DNA of 64,000 nt from Treponema sp. GTDB lineage: Bacteria; Spirochaetota; Spirochaetia; Treponematales; Treponemataceae. Location of the stretch: assembly GCA_022510865.1 (NCBI GenBank), contig JAFLSQ010000006.1:1-64000 (forward strand). Reading direction: 5' to 3'. Positions 17,042-25,578 of the stretch are shown here, piece after piece. Every line of letters begins with the position of its first letter. Within the stretch, counting starts at the first letter, position 1. The notes beneath the pieces were generated by a model. It did not search any database. It saw only the letters and a list, made by a program, of their open reading frames with translations, and was not told the origin of the DNA. The position numbers were made by a program, and so were the translations under genes.

Positions 17042-17662
17042 ATGCGAATGATTGAGAGAGACCTGTTCTTCAAATATCTTCCCCTGCACATCGTGCTCAT
17101 AATCCCGATTCCCGGCCGATTCGTGTTCGGCATCACGATTGTGCTTGAGCACATCCTGCTGACGCTCGTCGGAACGCTCATAAATTCCCTTGTGGACACG
17201 CTCAGGCTCAAGGAGCTTAAGACCGTGATTATAATGCTCGCGATTATCAGCGCATCTGTCCTTTTCCGCCAGATTCTCGTGGTCACTTACACAGAAATCG
17301 CGCTGACGCTCGGCTATCTGATTTTTCTGCCGGCGGTATCGCTTTTTCTCATCCAGATTGTCTACTCGGATCTGGAGAATCCGCTCGGTGTGCGGCTCAG
17401 GGAGAATCTGATTCAGACCGCGGTTTTCTCGGTCGGCACTCTGATTCTTTTTCTTTTCCGGGACATCGCGGGCTACGGGACTTTCACGTTCTACTCAAAG
17501 AATCACACGTTCTCGGAGAAAATTCTTTTTGAGCGGGAGAGCGCGGGAATCCTATCGTTCTTCGCGACATTGCCGGGCATCCTGCTGATTGTCGCGCTGA
17601 TGCTTTTCGCAAGCCTGCGGTTCCACGAGAAAATCAACCGGGAATTCGGAGAGTCAAAATGA
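17042..17662 (+). CDS. rnfE: RnfE-like membrane subunit without any cysteine
   Basis: RnfE/NqrD is a six-helix membrane protein that, with RnfA, normally holds an iron-sulfur cluster through conserved Cys residues in GLCPL and TNCxV. This 206-residue protein aligns by eye along its length: RDIAGYGTFTF matches REIxGxGT, and TLPGILLIVALMLFA matches LPPGAFxxLGLMLA. The first site reads LIIPIPGRF and the second FLPAVSLFLIQ, and the whole protein contains no cysteine. The ligands are absent. Its own AGGAGG ribosome-binding site lies ahead of the ATG, and its end overlaps rnfA by 4 bases. Confidence 0.78.
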   Translation: MRMIERDLFFKYLPLHIVLIIPIPGRFVFGITIVLEHILLTLVGTLINSLVDTLRLKELKTVIIMLAIISASVLFRQILVVTYTEIALTLGYLIFLPAVSLFLIQIVYSDLENPLGVRLRENLIQTAVFSVGTLILFLFRDIAGYGTFTFYSKNHTFSEKILFERESAGILSFFATLPGILLIVALMLFASLRFHEKINREFGESK

Positions 17663-18222
17663 TTTACCTGCACACTTTCCTGTATTACACGGTGTTCTCG
17701 TCAATCGTCCTGTTTTATGGAATAGGGCTGAGCCAGATTTCGGTGAGCGGGGAGAGGCGTCAGAATCAGATTATCTTTTTTTTCAAGACGATGCTCTCGA
17801 TTTTCCTCACAGCGATTCTCACGTACCTTGTCGTAGCGTTCATCCTGGTTCCGCTCGCTTTGGTTGAGATTTTCCCCGTAATCTGCCTGCTGATTTTCAT
17901 AACGATAAATTCGTTCACGGAAGGCCTTGTGAGGCTCACGACCGGCACCGCGACAACAGAATTCGCGGTCTCCTTTCTGATTGTCCTGCTCTCGATTTTC
18001 CAGAGCGACACAATCCTTGACACAATGGTCATCTGCCTCAGCTGCATCTGCGGATTTCTCGTGCTCGTTCCGTTCGTGCGCGTGCTCCGGAACAGGCTTG
18101 TGATGAACGGCCGCTTTTATTTTGAGAAATACATCTGCATGCTGTTTGTGTTCCTCGCCGTCCTTCTGATGATTATCTCTGTTTTCGATATTACATGGCT
18201 GAACGGAGGCATGATAAAATGA
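17659..18222 (+). CDS. rnfA: RnfA-like membrane subunit with cluster cysteines replaced
   Basis: RnfA/NqrE pairs with RnfE around a membrane-embedded iron-sulfur cluster. The 187 residues show six membrane helices and the family signature FTEGLVRLTT (compare FTExVVRKTS). The first ligand motif GLCPFMGVS appears as GLSQISVS, putting Ser25 at the Cys position. The second, TTNCAVL, appears as TTEFAVS, putting Phe102 at the Cys position. Other cysteines exist (near 76, 127-132 and 153) but lie elsewhere. The homology is thus clear while the cofactor site is gone. It overlaps rnfB by 4 bases (ATGA). Confidence 0.82.
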   Translation: MIYLHTFLYYTVFSSIVLFYGIGLSQISVSGERRQNQIIFFFKTMLSIFLTAILTYLVVAFILVPLALVEIFPVICLLIFITINSFTEGLVRLTTGTATTEFAVSFLIVLLSIFQSDTILDTMVICLSCICGFLVLVPFVRVLRNRLVMNGRFYFEKYICMLFVFLAVLLMIISVFDITWLNGGMIK

Positions 18223-18836
18223 TTTTGGCGACAATCCTCCTCATACTGATTCCCCTGCTGCTCTCGCTGATTATCCTTTTCTCGTTCTACATTTTTCTGC
18301 CGTCGCTTGATGCCGGCAACCTTGACAAAGACGCGATTATATCCGAGCGTGAGAAAACGTTCTCAATCAAAAAAGAAAGCAAGGCCCAGGTCTCGGACAG
18401 GCGGGCAGTCGTGCTCTGCTCGTGCAGGAAGAGCTTTTCCACAGACAGAAGCCGCTTCAACGAGGCGTACACGTGCTATATGATAAAAAACATGAGCGAC
18501 ACAGGCACTGACTGCAAGTACGCCTGCATAGGTCACGGGGACTGCGCCCGCGCCTGTGCCCAGAACGCGATAATCATCAGAAACAGGACCGCGGTGGTCA
18601 CAAACCTCTGCTGCGGCTGCGGAAAATGCGCGCAGGTCTGCCCGCAGAAAATCATCACGCTGGTTCAGAAAGACAAGGACAGCATGATTTTGTGCGCCAA
18701 CCCGGACATCACATCGCTCACGACGTGCACGCACAGGCGCAAAGACGAAAAAATTGAATGGATTGCAAAAAAAGACTTTAAAATATGGTCGTATTGCTAT
18801 AAAATATTGGACAGGATAAATAATTTCATCAGATAG
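18219..18836 (+). CDS. rnfB: Short RnfB-like ferredoxin subunit with two cluster motifs
   Basis: RnfB is the membrane-anchored ferredoxin-type subunit. Residues 1-28 form the anchor. Cys 99/103/109/113 (CKYACIGHGDCARAC) match the RnfB C-x3-C-x5-C-x3-C pattern, and Cys 131/134/137/141 (CCGCGKCAQVCP) form a standard [4Fe-4S] motif. The N-terminal GxNCGGCGYxGC cluster motif is missing, and the protein ends at 205 residues without the usual second ferredoxin module. A Cys pair at 67/69 (LCSC) is extra. The start at 18219 overlaps the rnfA stop. It is the last of the Rnf-like genes. Confidence 0.83.
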   Translation: MILATILLILIPLLLSLIILFSFYIFLPSLDAGNLDKDAIISEREKTFSIKKESKAQVSDRRAVVLCSCRKSFSTDRSRFNEAYTCYMIKNMSDTGTDCKYACIGHGDCARACAQNAIIIRNRTAVVTNLCCGCGKCAQVCPQKIITLVQKDKDSMILCANPDITSLTTCTHRRKDEKIEWIAKKDFKIWSYCYKILDRINNFIR

Positions 18837-18899
18837 TTCTGCGACCTAATATAAAAGGAGATTTCAGGCAAAGCGGGTGGGGTATGCTGTTTTTGGCTG

Positions 18900-20885
18900 A
18901 TGTGCTCGGTTCATGTTTGCTTTCATCTAAACTCACTCTCGCTGTATCCCGCCGGTGATGACACTCCCGACAAGAGAATCCAGACTGTCTACAAGCCTCT
19001 GGCAAAATTCCTTTACGCGCACCCGGAATTTCCGTTCTCAATGTCCGTAAGCGCGGAGCTTCTTCAAATCCTAAAGAAACGCAGGAACGAGCTGATTGCC
19101 GTACTCAAAGAGATGGCGGAAAGAAATCAGCTGGAGATAACAGGCGGCGCGTATCACAACGCTCCGCTGCCGCTTCTTTTCCCGGCGGACAGGAGCGCGC
19201 AGATAGAGACGCTCTCCACAGAGATAAGGCAGGCAATCGGGAAGCGTCCGCGCGGAATGACAATTTTTGCCGACGCGTGGGACTCATCCCTGATTGGAAG
19301 CCTGAGCACGAACGGGATGGAATACGTGATTCTGGACAGCAGCGTAATCCGGGGCAGCGGGGAGGCGTTCCTTGGCCTTGTGATGAGCGAGCTTGGGAAA
19401 TCCGTGGAGATTTTCCCGTCATACGCGGAATTCATCCCCAAGGCGGACACAGAGCCCAAGGACTTCATCCAGATGATAAAAAAGGCGGCCGGAAAATCGC
19501 AGAAAAAATCCCAGTACATCCAGATGGAGCCGAACCGCATGATTGTGATTTCCCTGGAGCACGAGCAGATTCTTCCGCTCATCGAGGGAAAATTCTTCGA
19601 GCGGCTTTCGGATTATCTTGCGGAGACGCAGAAAGACGCCGGAATAACGCTCAGCACGCCGGGCATTTACAGGAAAAGCGAGATTATCAGGCTTCCGGTC
19701 TATATACCGTGCGGAATAAACGGACGGCTCACCGCTCAGCGAGCGCATAATCCCGCCGCGCAAAGCATTCCGTCGTTCCAGAATTACCTTGAGCACTATG
19801 CCGAGGGATTCGCGCTCTACAGGAAAATCATTTTCACGAACACCCTTGTGAACCAGTACAAAGGCGATAAAATCAGAAAGAAATGCGCGAGGGAGAAGCT
19901 TTATCTTGCGCAGGAAGGCGGGGCTTTGATCTGGAATCCGGCGGATATTCCCGGCAACATCGCAAGAAGGCAGGCCGCATACAAGAACCTGATTGAGGCG
20001 GAGAAAATCCTTGCGGAGGATTCCGTGTTCCGCGAGACAATCACGAGCTTTGACTATGATTTTGACGGTCTCAATGAGTACGTCTGCCGGATGCGCAATT
20101 TTTTCATCATAATCTCGCTTGTGAGCGGCGCGATGACCGAGCTTGACGTTCTGAAAGGCGGTGGAAACTACGCAGACAACATGAGCCTCCGCGAGCAGTG
20201 GGATGGCGAGGACGACAGGTATCACCGGGGAATTTTCGTTGACCACGTGCTGAGCGAGGCGCAGTTCGCGAGGTACGCGGCGGGGAAATCAGCGGGAGAC
20301 GGCGTTTTCTCCAGAATCCACTACACCGAGGAGAAATACTCGCAGTCGCGCAGGGAAATCCAGATGAGCGCGAGAGCGGTCACATCAGAGGGGCAGAGTA
20401 TTTTTCTGAGGAAAAAGTATGTAATCAGCACTGACGGGCTTTACGTCCAGTACATTCTGCGCAACGAGAGCAGCAGGAAAATCGCACTGAAATTCGCGGT
20501 GGAGTCCAATCTCGCGCTCGTTTCGGCGGATGCAGGCAACGGGCGGTTCAAGCTTGAGCTGATTGACGGGGATGAGAAAATCACTGCGGACGAGAATTTC
20601 TGTGTGACCGACGCTTATTCAAAAGGAAAACTGCGTGATGTCACGACCGTGCAAATCACAGACATCAGGAACAGCGTCTCATTCGTGTTCGAGCCGAACG
20701 AGACCTGCGGATATTTTTTCAGGAACATTGAATTCAAGCGGCCCGACCTGCAGGGCAGCCTCAGGACCGCGCAGACCACGCTTGTATCGACTTTGTTCTG
20801 GGATATTGAGCTTGAGCCTGGGATGGAGACAGAGAAGAACATCAACCTTGCGATTTTCCTTGCGAAAAAGGCAAAAAAATCCTAG
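18900..20885 (+). CDS. GH57-like protein with DUF1926 C-terminus, catalytic motifs missing
   Basis: It resembles the GH57 4-alpha-glucanotransferase/amylase group. The N-terminal barrel has LEITGGAYHNAPLPLL near residue 80 and MTIFADAWDSSLIGSL near 120. The C-terminal beta domain of DUF1926 type includes DRYHRGIFVDHVLS. In active enzymes the first motif is HxHQP, the nucleophile lies in TERVWQP and the acid in FHDDGE. Here these read CFHLNS, FADAWDS and ISLEHEQ, so the catalytic Glu and Asp seem lost. At 661 residues its length is normal. AAAGGAG lies 40 bases upstream of the ATG, so the start is only moderately certain. A carbohydrate-binding or regulatory pseudoenzyme is possible. Confidence 0.72.
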   Translation: MCSVHVCFHLNSLSLYPAGDDTPDKRIQTVYKPLAKFLYAHPEFPFSMSVSAELLQILKKRRNELIAVLKEMAERNQLEITGGAYHNAPLPLLFPADRSAQIETLSTEIRQAIGKRPRGMTIFADAWDSSLIGSLSTNGMEYVILDSSVIRGSGEAFLGLVMSELGKSVEIFPSYAEFIPKADTEPKDFIQMIKKAAGKSQKKSQYIQMEPNRMIVISLEHEQILPLIEGKFFERLSDYLAETQKDAGITLSTPGIYRKSEIIRLPVYIPCGINGRLTAQRAHNPAAQSIPSFQNYLEHYAEGFALYRKIIFTNTLVNQYKGDKIRKKCAREKLYLAQEGGALIWNPADIPGNIARRQAAYKNLIEAEKILAEDSVFRETITSFDYDFDGLNEYVCRMRNFFIIISLVSGAMTELDVLKGGGNYADNMSLREQWDGEDDRYHRGIFVDHVLSEAQFARYAAGKSAGDGVFSRIHYTEEKYSQSRREIQMSARAVTSEGQSIFLRKKYVISTDGLYVQYILRNESSRKIALKFAVESNLALVSADAGNGRFKLELIDGDEKITADENFCVTDAYSKGKLRDVTTVQITDIRNSVSFVFEPNETCGYFFRNIEFKRPDLQGSLRTAQTTLVSTLFWDIELEPGMETEKNINLAIFLAKKAKKS

Positions 20886-22321
20886 CGCGCGTTCTCAGAA
20901 AGTGTTTTTATCAGCGCCTTCAGCTCGTCAAGCTTTGCGTGTGTTATCAGCGGATTCAGGAGCGTGAATTTAAGGAAAACTTTCCCGTCGCTCACAGTCT
21001 GGCCAATCACAACCCCGTGACTGTGAATCAGGGCGCGGCGCACCCGCTTGTTCACCTCATCGCAGGCGTTGTAGCGGAACACCACGGAACTGATTTCAGG
21101 CTCGCAGAGAACCTCAAAGCTGCTGTCCGCGCTCAGAATGCCGTGGAAATAGCGGGCGTTGTCCATACTTGTCTCGATAATCCGGCTCCAGCCGTCCTTT
21201 CCGCGCATCTGAAAGCTCGTCCAGACTTTCAGCGCGTCAAAACGGCGGGTTGTCTGCAAGGATTTGTCAACGAGGTTTATGTAGCCGTCCTCCTCATCCT
21301 CCTCGCGGTTAAGATAATCCGCATGGATTGTCAGGGCATCAAAATCCTCCGAGCGTCTGACCAGAAGCGCGCCGCACGAGATTGTCATCAGGAACATCTT
21401 GTGAAAGTCCACGGTGATGGAATCGCAGAGAGAAAGATTTTTGAGGCAGCCGGAATATTTGTCAGACATCACGACACCAGCGCCATAAGCGGCATCCGCA
21501 TGAAGCCACATTCCGTTCTCGTGCGCGACCTGCGCGAGCGAGTCCAGCGGGTCAATGCTGCCAAAATCAGTAGTGCCAACCGTGCCGACGATCAGAAACG
21601 GGATTTTCCCGGCTTTCCTGTCCGCCTCAACAAGCGAGCGCAGAGCCTGCGCGTCCATCCGCTTTTTTGAGTCAACAGGAACTTTCACAACCGACTGATA
21701 GCCCAGCCCGAGCACATGCGCTGATTTTTCCATGGAAAAATGCGAGATTTCGCTCGTGTACATTCTGAGCCTCGAACAATCCTCGTTAAGTCCACTTTTT
21801 TTGACATCATGTTTAAGCGCGTTGTTGCAGAACCAGTCACGCGCAAGAATGAGAGCGGTCATGTTGGACTGGCTTCCGCCGCTTGAGAAAACGCCGTCAG
21901 AGCCATCGCCATAACCAAAAAGCGAGCAGAGATGCCGCACGACATCCTCCTCAATCTCCGTGGCGACCGGCGACTGATCCCAGCTGTCCATTGACTGATT
22001 GAAAGTCGAGATGACAAGCTCGGACACCACGGACTCAAGGAGCGACGGGCCGTGCAGATGGGCCATGTAATTCACCGAGGATGTCCGCAGAAGGTTCGGG
22101 AGGATTCTCTCCCGCATCAGAGAGAAAGTGCGCTCCCAGCCAAGCCCGCTCTCCGGAAGAATCGAGTTTTGCCGGACAATCTCCCTCAGCTCATTCGGGG
22201 TGGGGCCGGAGTACGCGCTGTCATCGCAGAAAACACTGGCGATGGCATCCGCGGCCTGGGAAATCAGATTTTTATAGGCTTCCTTTGATTTTTCGTCGCT
22301 TGTAAGAAAAAAATCCTGCAT
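20882..22321 (-). CDS. ddc: PLP-dependent decarboxylase, likely L-2,4-diaminobutyrate decarboxylase
   Basis: A group II PLP decarboxylase. The cofactor-handling motifs are SSGGSQSNMTALI (about 148), WLHADAAYGAG and the PLP-lysine motif TVDFHKMF (about 308), followed by SCGALLV. With the upstream aminotransferase it would convert L-2,4-diaminobutyrate to 1,3-diaminopropane, as known for Dat/Ddc pairs in Acinetobacter and Vibrio relatives. The 479 residues are slightly short for Ddc. Aspartate or glutamate decarboxylase homologues share the fold, so the neighbour decides the call. It begins 12 bases after the aminotransferase stop. Its stop shares CTAG with the convergent GH57-like gene. Confidence 0.82.
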   Translation of the reverse strand: MQDFFLTSDEKSKEAYKNLISQAADAIASVFCDDSAYSGPTPNELREIVRQNSILPESGLGWERTFSLMRERILPNLLRTSSVNYMAHLHGPSLLESVVSELVISTFNQSMDSWDQSPVATEIEEDVVRHLCSLFGYGDGSDGVFSSGGSQSNMTALILARDWFCNNALKHDVKKSGLNEDCSRLRMYTSEISHFSMEKSAHVLGLGYQSVVKVPVDSKKRMDAQALRSLVEADRKAGKIPFLIVGTVGTTDFGSIDPLDSLAQVAHENGMWLHADAAYGAGVVMSDKYSGCLKNLSLCDSITVDFHKMFLMTISCGALLVRRSEDFDALTIHADYLNREEDEEDGYINLVDKSLQTTRRFDALKVWTSFQMRGKDGWSRIIETSMDNARYFHGILSADSSFEVLCEPEISSVVFRYNACDEVNKRVRRALIHSHGVVIGQTVSDGKVFLKFTLLNPLITHAKLDELKALIKTLSENAR

Positions 22322-22333
22322 TTTGTCCGGCCC

Positions 22334-23692
22334 TCAGCCGCGCTTGGCATATTCCTTGTCAACCGCAAGGACTGCCTGCTCAAAAATCTTCCAGGCGGAT
22401 TTCAAGTCCTCGTCCGTGATGTTCAGGGCGCACAGGCAGCGCATCACAGAGCCGTTCCGTCCGCCTTTCTCCACGATGAGGCCGTGCTCAAAGCAGTGCC
22501 GCTGGACTTTCCCGGCAATCTCGCCGCTCGCAGGCAGAGAGCCGATGCAGTCCCTCTCGCCGTCCGGGTCAACGAACTCAACGCCCGCCATCAGGCCTTT
22601 TCCGCGCACATCGCCGATTATCCGCACGCGGTCTTTAAGCTCACGGAGAGCCGCGCGCACGGCATCGCCTTTTCTTGTGACATCAGCAAGAAAATCAGGA
22701 TTGCTTACGCGGTTCAAAACGATTGTCCCGGCTTTCATGGCAAGCTGGTTTCCCCTGAAAGTTCCGGCATGAGCACCGGACGTCCACTTGTCAAGCGATT
22801 TGTCGTAGACAACGACCGCAAGAGGCTGGGATCCGCCGATTGCCTTGGAGATGAGAATCACATCCGGGATAATCTGCGCATACTCAAAAGCAAAGAGCTT
22901 TCCGCTGCGCCCCATACCGCACTGAATCTCATCGACGACAAGCGGAATATCAAGCTCTTTTGTCACCCTGCGGACGCATTGCAGGAATTCAACCGGGGCT
23001 GGAATCACGCCGCCCTCGCCCTGAATAGGCTCCAGAATCACGCAGGCGGGCTTTGTAATCCCGCTCTCGGGGTCTTTCAGGGTGCGCTCAAAAAAGTTGC
23101 ACGCTGCCCTCACTCCGTCCTCGCCGCCAAGCCCGAACGGGTCACGGTAAGCGTAGGGATAGGGAAAGCTGTGGACATCCGGCATGAGGCCTGTAACAGC
23201 GGATTTTGCGTGCAGGTTTCCCATGCAGGCAAGCGGTCCCTGGCCCATCCCGTGGTAGCCGCCGGCAAAAGAAATCACGCTGGAACGCCCGGTGGCGGTC
23301 TTGCAGAGTTTTATGGCGGCATCAGAGGCATCAGTCCCGCTTGGCGAGCAGAATTGTATTTTGCAGTCTTTTCCCATTCCGTAAGGAAGGGCAGAAAGAA
23401 GCGTGTGCACGAATTCATCTTTTACGGGAGTTGTCAAATCAAGGGTGTGCAGCGGAAGATTGTCCGAGAGCATCCGAATCATCGCCTGATTCACCTGCTC
23501 GTCATTGTGACCAAGCGCCAGAGTTCCGGCGCCACACAAAAAATCCAGATATTTGTTTCCCTCTACGTCCTCAACCCATGAGCCTCTGGCTTTTGCAATC
23601 GCGAACGGGAATTTCCGCGGATAGCTTCGGGCATTAGATTCTGTGGAATCCTGTCTGGTAATGTAATACTGATTGGTGTCTTTTTCTGACAT
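22334..23692 (-). CDS. dat: L-2,4-diaminobutyrate:2-oxoglutarate 4-aminotransferase
   Basis: A class III PLP aminotransferase that makes L-2,4-diaminobutyrate from aspartate semialdehyde with glutamate as donor. Motifs are CGAGTLALGHN near 53, SPSGTDASDAAIK, CVILEPIQGEGG, VVDEIQCGMGRSG and the PLP-lysine motif LISKAIGG. It is closest to the EctB/Dat subgroup by these signatures. I start at MSEKDTNQ (23692), with GGAG 8 bases upstream. The ORF-track extension of 25 residues lies in the promoter. The product is 452 residues. It is the first gene of a two-gene operon with ddc. No ectoine synthase lies nearby, so diaminopropane is the likelier end product. Confidence 0.85.
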   Translation of the reverse strand: MSEKDTNQYYITRQDSTESNARSYPRKFPFAIAKARGSWVEDVEGNKYLDFLCGAGTLALGHNDEQVNQAMIRMLSDNLPLHTLDLTTPVKDEFVHTLLSALPYGMGKDCKIQFCSPSGTDASDAAIKLCKTATGRSSVISFAGGYHGMGQGPLACMGNLHAKSAVTGLMPDVHSFPYPYAYRDPFGLGGEDGVRAACNFFERTLKDPESGITKPACVILEPIQGEGGVIPAPVEFLQCVRRVTKELDIPLVVDEIQCGMGRSGKLFAFEYAQIIPDVILISKAIGGSQPLAVVVYDKSLDKWTSGAHAGTFRGNQLAMKAGTIVLNRVSNPDFLADVTRKGDAVRAALRELKDRVRIIGDVRGKGLMAGVEFVDPDGERDCIGSLPASGEIAGKVQRHCFEHGLIVEKGGRNGSVMRCLCALNITDEDLKSAWKIFEQAVLAVDKEYAKRG

Positions 23693-23738
23693 CGACGTTC
23701 TCCAAAACCTAAACTGAACCGCACAAAAGTGCCATATA

Positions 23739-23767
23739 ATCATAATGAAAAACCGATTGTGGGGCAA
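23739..23767 (-). promoter_or_regulatory. dat-ddc promoter
   Basis: On the minus strand, TTGCCC and TATGAT are 17 bases apart, about 45 bases before the dat ATG. It overlaps the divergent promoter of the OmpA-domain gene, so the two may compete. Confidence 0.5.
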
Positions 23768-23785
23768 GGCATTTTTTCCGATAAT
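23757..23785 (+). promoter_or_regulatory. Promoter abutting the OmpA-domain gene start
   Basis: TTGTGG and GATAAT are 17 bases apart, and the -10 ends 6 bases before the ATG at 23792 with no Shine-Dalgarno. A perfect TATAAT at 23735-23740 is an alternative -10 that would give a leader of about 45 bases. Confidence 0.45.
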
Positions 23786-23791
23786 CCGCCT

Positions 23792-25552
23792 ATGAGAAAA
23801 ATTTTATTTGTGATTATGACCTTGATTGTGCCGCTAGTTCCGGTTGCGGCGCAGTCACCGCTGAGCCATCCGCTTGATACCGGGGGAAATTCCAGCGCGG
23901 TGATTTCATACAAGGGCCGCAAGAACTATTCTTTCACGGAGCGCAGCGACCTGCGCGTCTACCAGAACGGCCGCTATGTCGGATTGCAGAGCAAACTGGT
24001 GAGCGCGTTCATAATTCCGTTCGCAACCGAGAGAGGGCTTGTGTACGAGGGCGATTTTTTTGTGCATCAGGACACATCAAGAAACAGCCGCGCTCTGGCA
24101 GGCGGAACTCACGGCGCGATTGCCTCATCATTTATGATTGGCGATGACGGTAAACTCACGATGATTGTGGACAACGGATATCCGAGCTTCCGGAGTTTTC
24201 CCGCATACTCAACGCACACGCTGAAAAAAGGCGATGTCTGGCAGGCGCAGGCGACGCGGGCAGTCGATCCGCTTTCAAAAGGCGTGGTCACAAAAATGCC
24301 GATTTACGTGCAGTACACCTACAAAGGCGAGGATGTCTTCAACGGCGAGAGCGTTCATCTGATTGACGCGGAATGGGCGACGCGATACGGCATGAACTCA
24401 ATCACGCACTTCATTGATTTTGGCGGAGACAAGGAGCTTGAGAAGGCGCAGGGAAGCCACAAGGCGACGATAATCGTGAGCAAGAGAACCGGAGCGGCCC
24501 TTGTTATCCGCGATAACGTTGACGAGACGTTCTGGTACGCGGACGGCAACAGCTATCAGTTCAAGGGGACAATCACGCTGTTCACCGAATATCCTCCGGC
24601 GGTAGACAGGTCAAAACTGATAGACGCAATAAAACGGATTGTAAAACTTGATGACGCTGAGGCGGCCGCTCTTGCAAATCCCCCAGCGGGATTCTCTGAC
24701 AAAAACCATGCGGGCATCGCATCGGAAAAAAATGTGAATTCCGTGGCAGACAGCAGAGGCATCGGCGCGAACGATGGCACGGGCGGGTCAGGAAAATCCC
24801 AATCCGCGGATGGATTGCCTGACCGCAGCGGAAACGGCATGGCGGCCGCAAAAGACGGCGGAACATCAGAAGGCGGGGGCAATCCTGCTGATGAGGGCGG
24901 CGCAGAAAAGGCAAAAAAACTGAGTGCGGAAAGCGGCGGGAAAGCGGTCGCAGGAAAATCAGAAAGCGGAGATGGGGCTTCCGGGGATGGCATCGGCGGC
25001 TCCTCCTCCGGGGTCTCTTTCGCGGAACATAGCCCCGACGCAAAAACAGGCGCGGAAAAATCAGGGGGAAAAGAGAGAATTGCATCTGTCGCAGACAACA
25101 TCGGCAGAGACGAGCGCGGCGGAAAAACATCAGCAGGCAAGACGAAACAGGAAAATCCCGGTTCTGCGAAAGACGGCGCAAGGAGCATCAGCGTGGACAA
25201 CACGGACGCGGGAATCCGCCTGACAATCCAGAACCTGAGGTTCAAGGCGGACAGCGATGAGCTTCTGCCCGAGGAGCGCGGACGGCTTGAGCAGATTGCG
25301 CAGATTCTGAGGAGCGCGGACGGCGCGAAATTCCTGATTGAGGGGCACACCGCGTCAACGGGAAACCCCAGAGGCGAGATGAATCTTTCTGTGCAGCGAG
25401 CCAGAAGCATCGCGCAGTCGCTTGAGAGGCTTGGAATTGACGGCGGGCGGTTCATCTGCAAGGGAAGCGGAGGAACAAAACCCGTCGCCCCGAACACCAC
25501 GGAGGAAGGCAAGGCAAAAAACCGCCGTGTTGAAATCACTATATTGGAATAA
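23792..25552 (+). CDS. OmpA-domain outer-membrane or periplasmic protein
   Basis: A signal peptide (MRKILFVIMTLIVPLVPVAAQ) is followed by a beta-rich domain of about 270 residues of unknown role. Residues 310-460 form a long Gly/Ser/Asp/Lys low-complexity linker (GGTSEGGGNPADEGG type). The C-terminal OmpA-like domain (about 475-586; LRFKADSDELLPEERGRL, LIEGHTAS, GGTKPVAPN) should bind peptidoglycan non-covalently. The ORF-track start 21 residues upstream is rejected because the signal peptide begins at 23792. No lipobox is seen. It is probably an envelope-anchoring protein; the N-terminal domain gives no specific function. Confidence 0.82.
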   Translation: MRKILFVIMTLIVPLVPVAAQSPLSHPLDTGGNSSAVISYKGRKNYSFTERSDLRVYQNGRYVGLQSKLVSAFIIPFATERGLVYEGDFFVHQDTSRNSRALAGGTHGAIASSFMIGDDGKLTMIVDNGYPSFRSFPAYSTHTLKKGDVWQAQATRAVDPLSKGVVTKMPIYVQYTYKGEDVFNGESVHLIDAEWATRYGMNSITHFIDFGGDKELEKAQGSHKATIIVSKRTGAALVIRDNVDETFWYADGNSYQFKGTITLFTEYPPAVDRSKLIDAIKRIVKLDDAEAAALANPPAGFSDKNHAGIASEKNVNSVADSRGIGANDGTGGSGKSQSADGLPDRSGNGMAAAKDGGTSEGGGNPADEGGAEKAKKLSAESGGKAVAGKSESGDGASGDGIGGSSSGVSFAEHSPDAKTGAEKSGGKERIASVADNIGRDERGGKTSAGKTKQENPGSAKDGARSISVDNTDAGIRLTIQNLRFKADSDELLPEERGRLEQIAQILRSADGAKFLIEGHTASTGNPRGEMNLSVQRARSIAQSLERLGIDGGRFICKGSGGTKPVAPNTTEEGKAKNRRVEITILE

Positions 25553-25572
25553 ACGCCGCAGTGTGATACAAT
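25544..25572 (+). promoter_or_regulatory. Promoter abutting the LUD-domain gene start
   Basis: TTGGAA and TACAAT are 17 bases apart. The -10 ends exactly 6 bases before the ATG at 25579, and no Shine-Dalgarno lies between, as expected for a leaderless transcript. The -35 overlaps the end of the OmpA-domain gene. Confidence 0.55.
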
Positions 25573-25578
25573 ACCGCT

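Noticed and set aside
14173-18836. Interpreting the Rnf-like genes as decaying pseudogenes
   Set aside because: All six frames are open, overlap or abut precisely, and keep fold-level motifs; random decay would not remove only cofactor residues.
22484-23581. 365-aa plus-strand ORF opposite dat
   Set aside because: It lies wholly antisense to a gene with complete aminotransferase motifs and has no recognisable domain.
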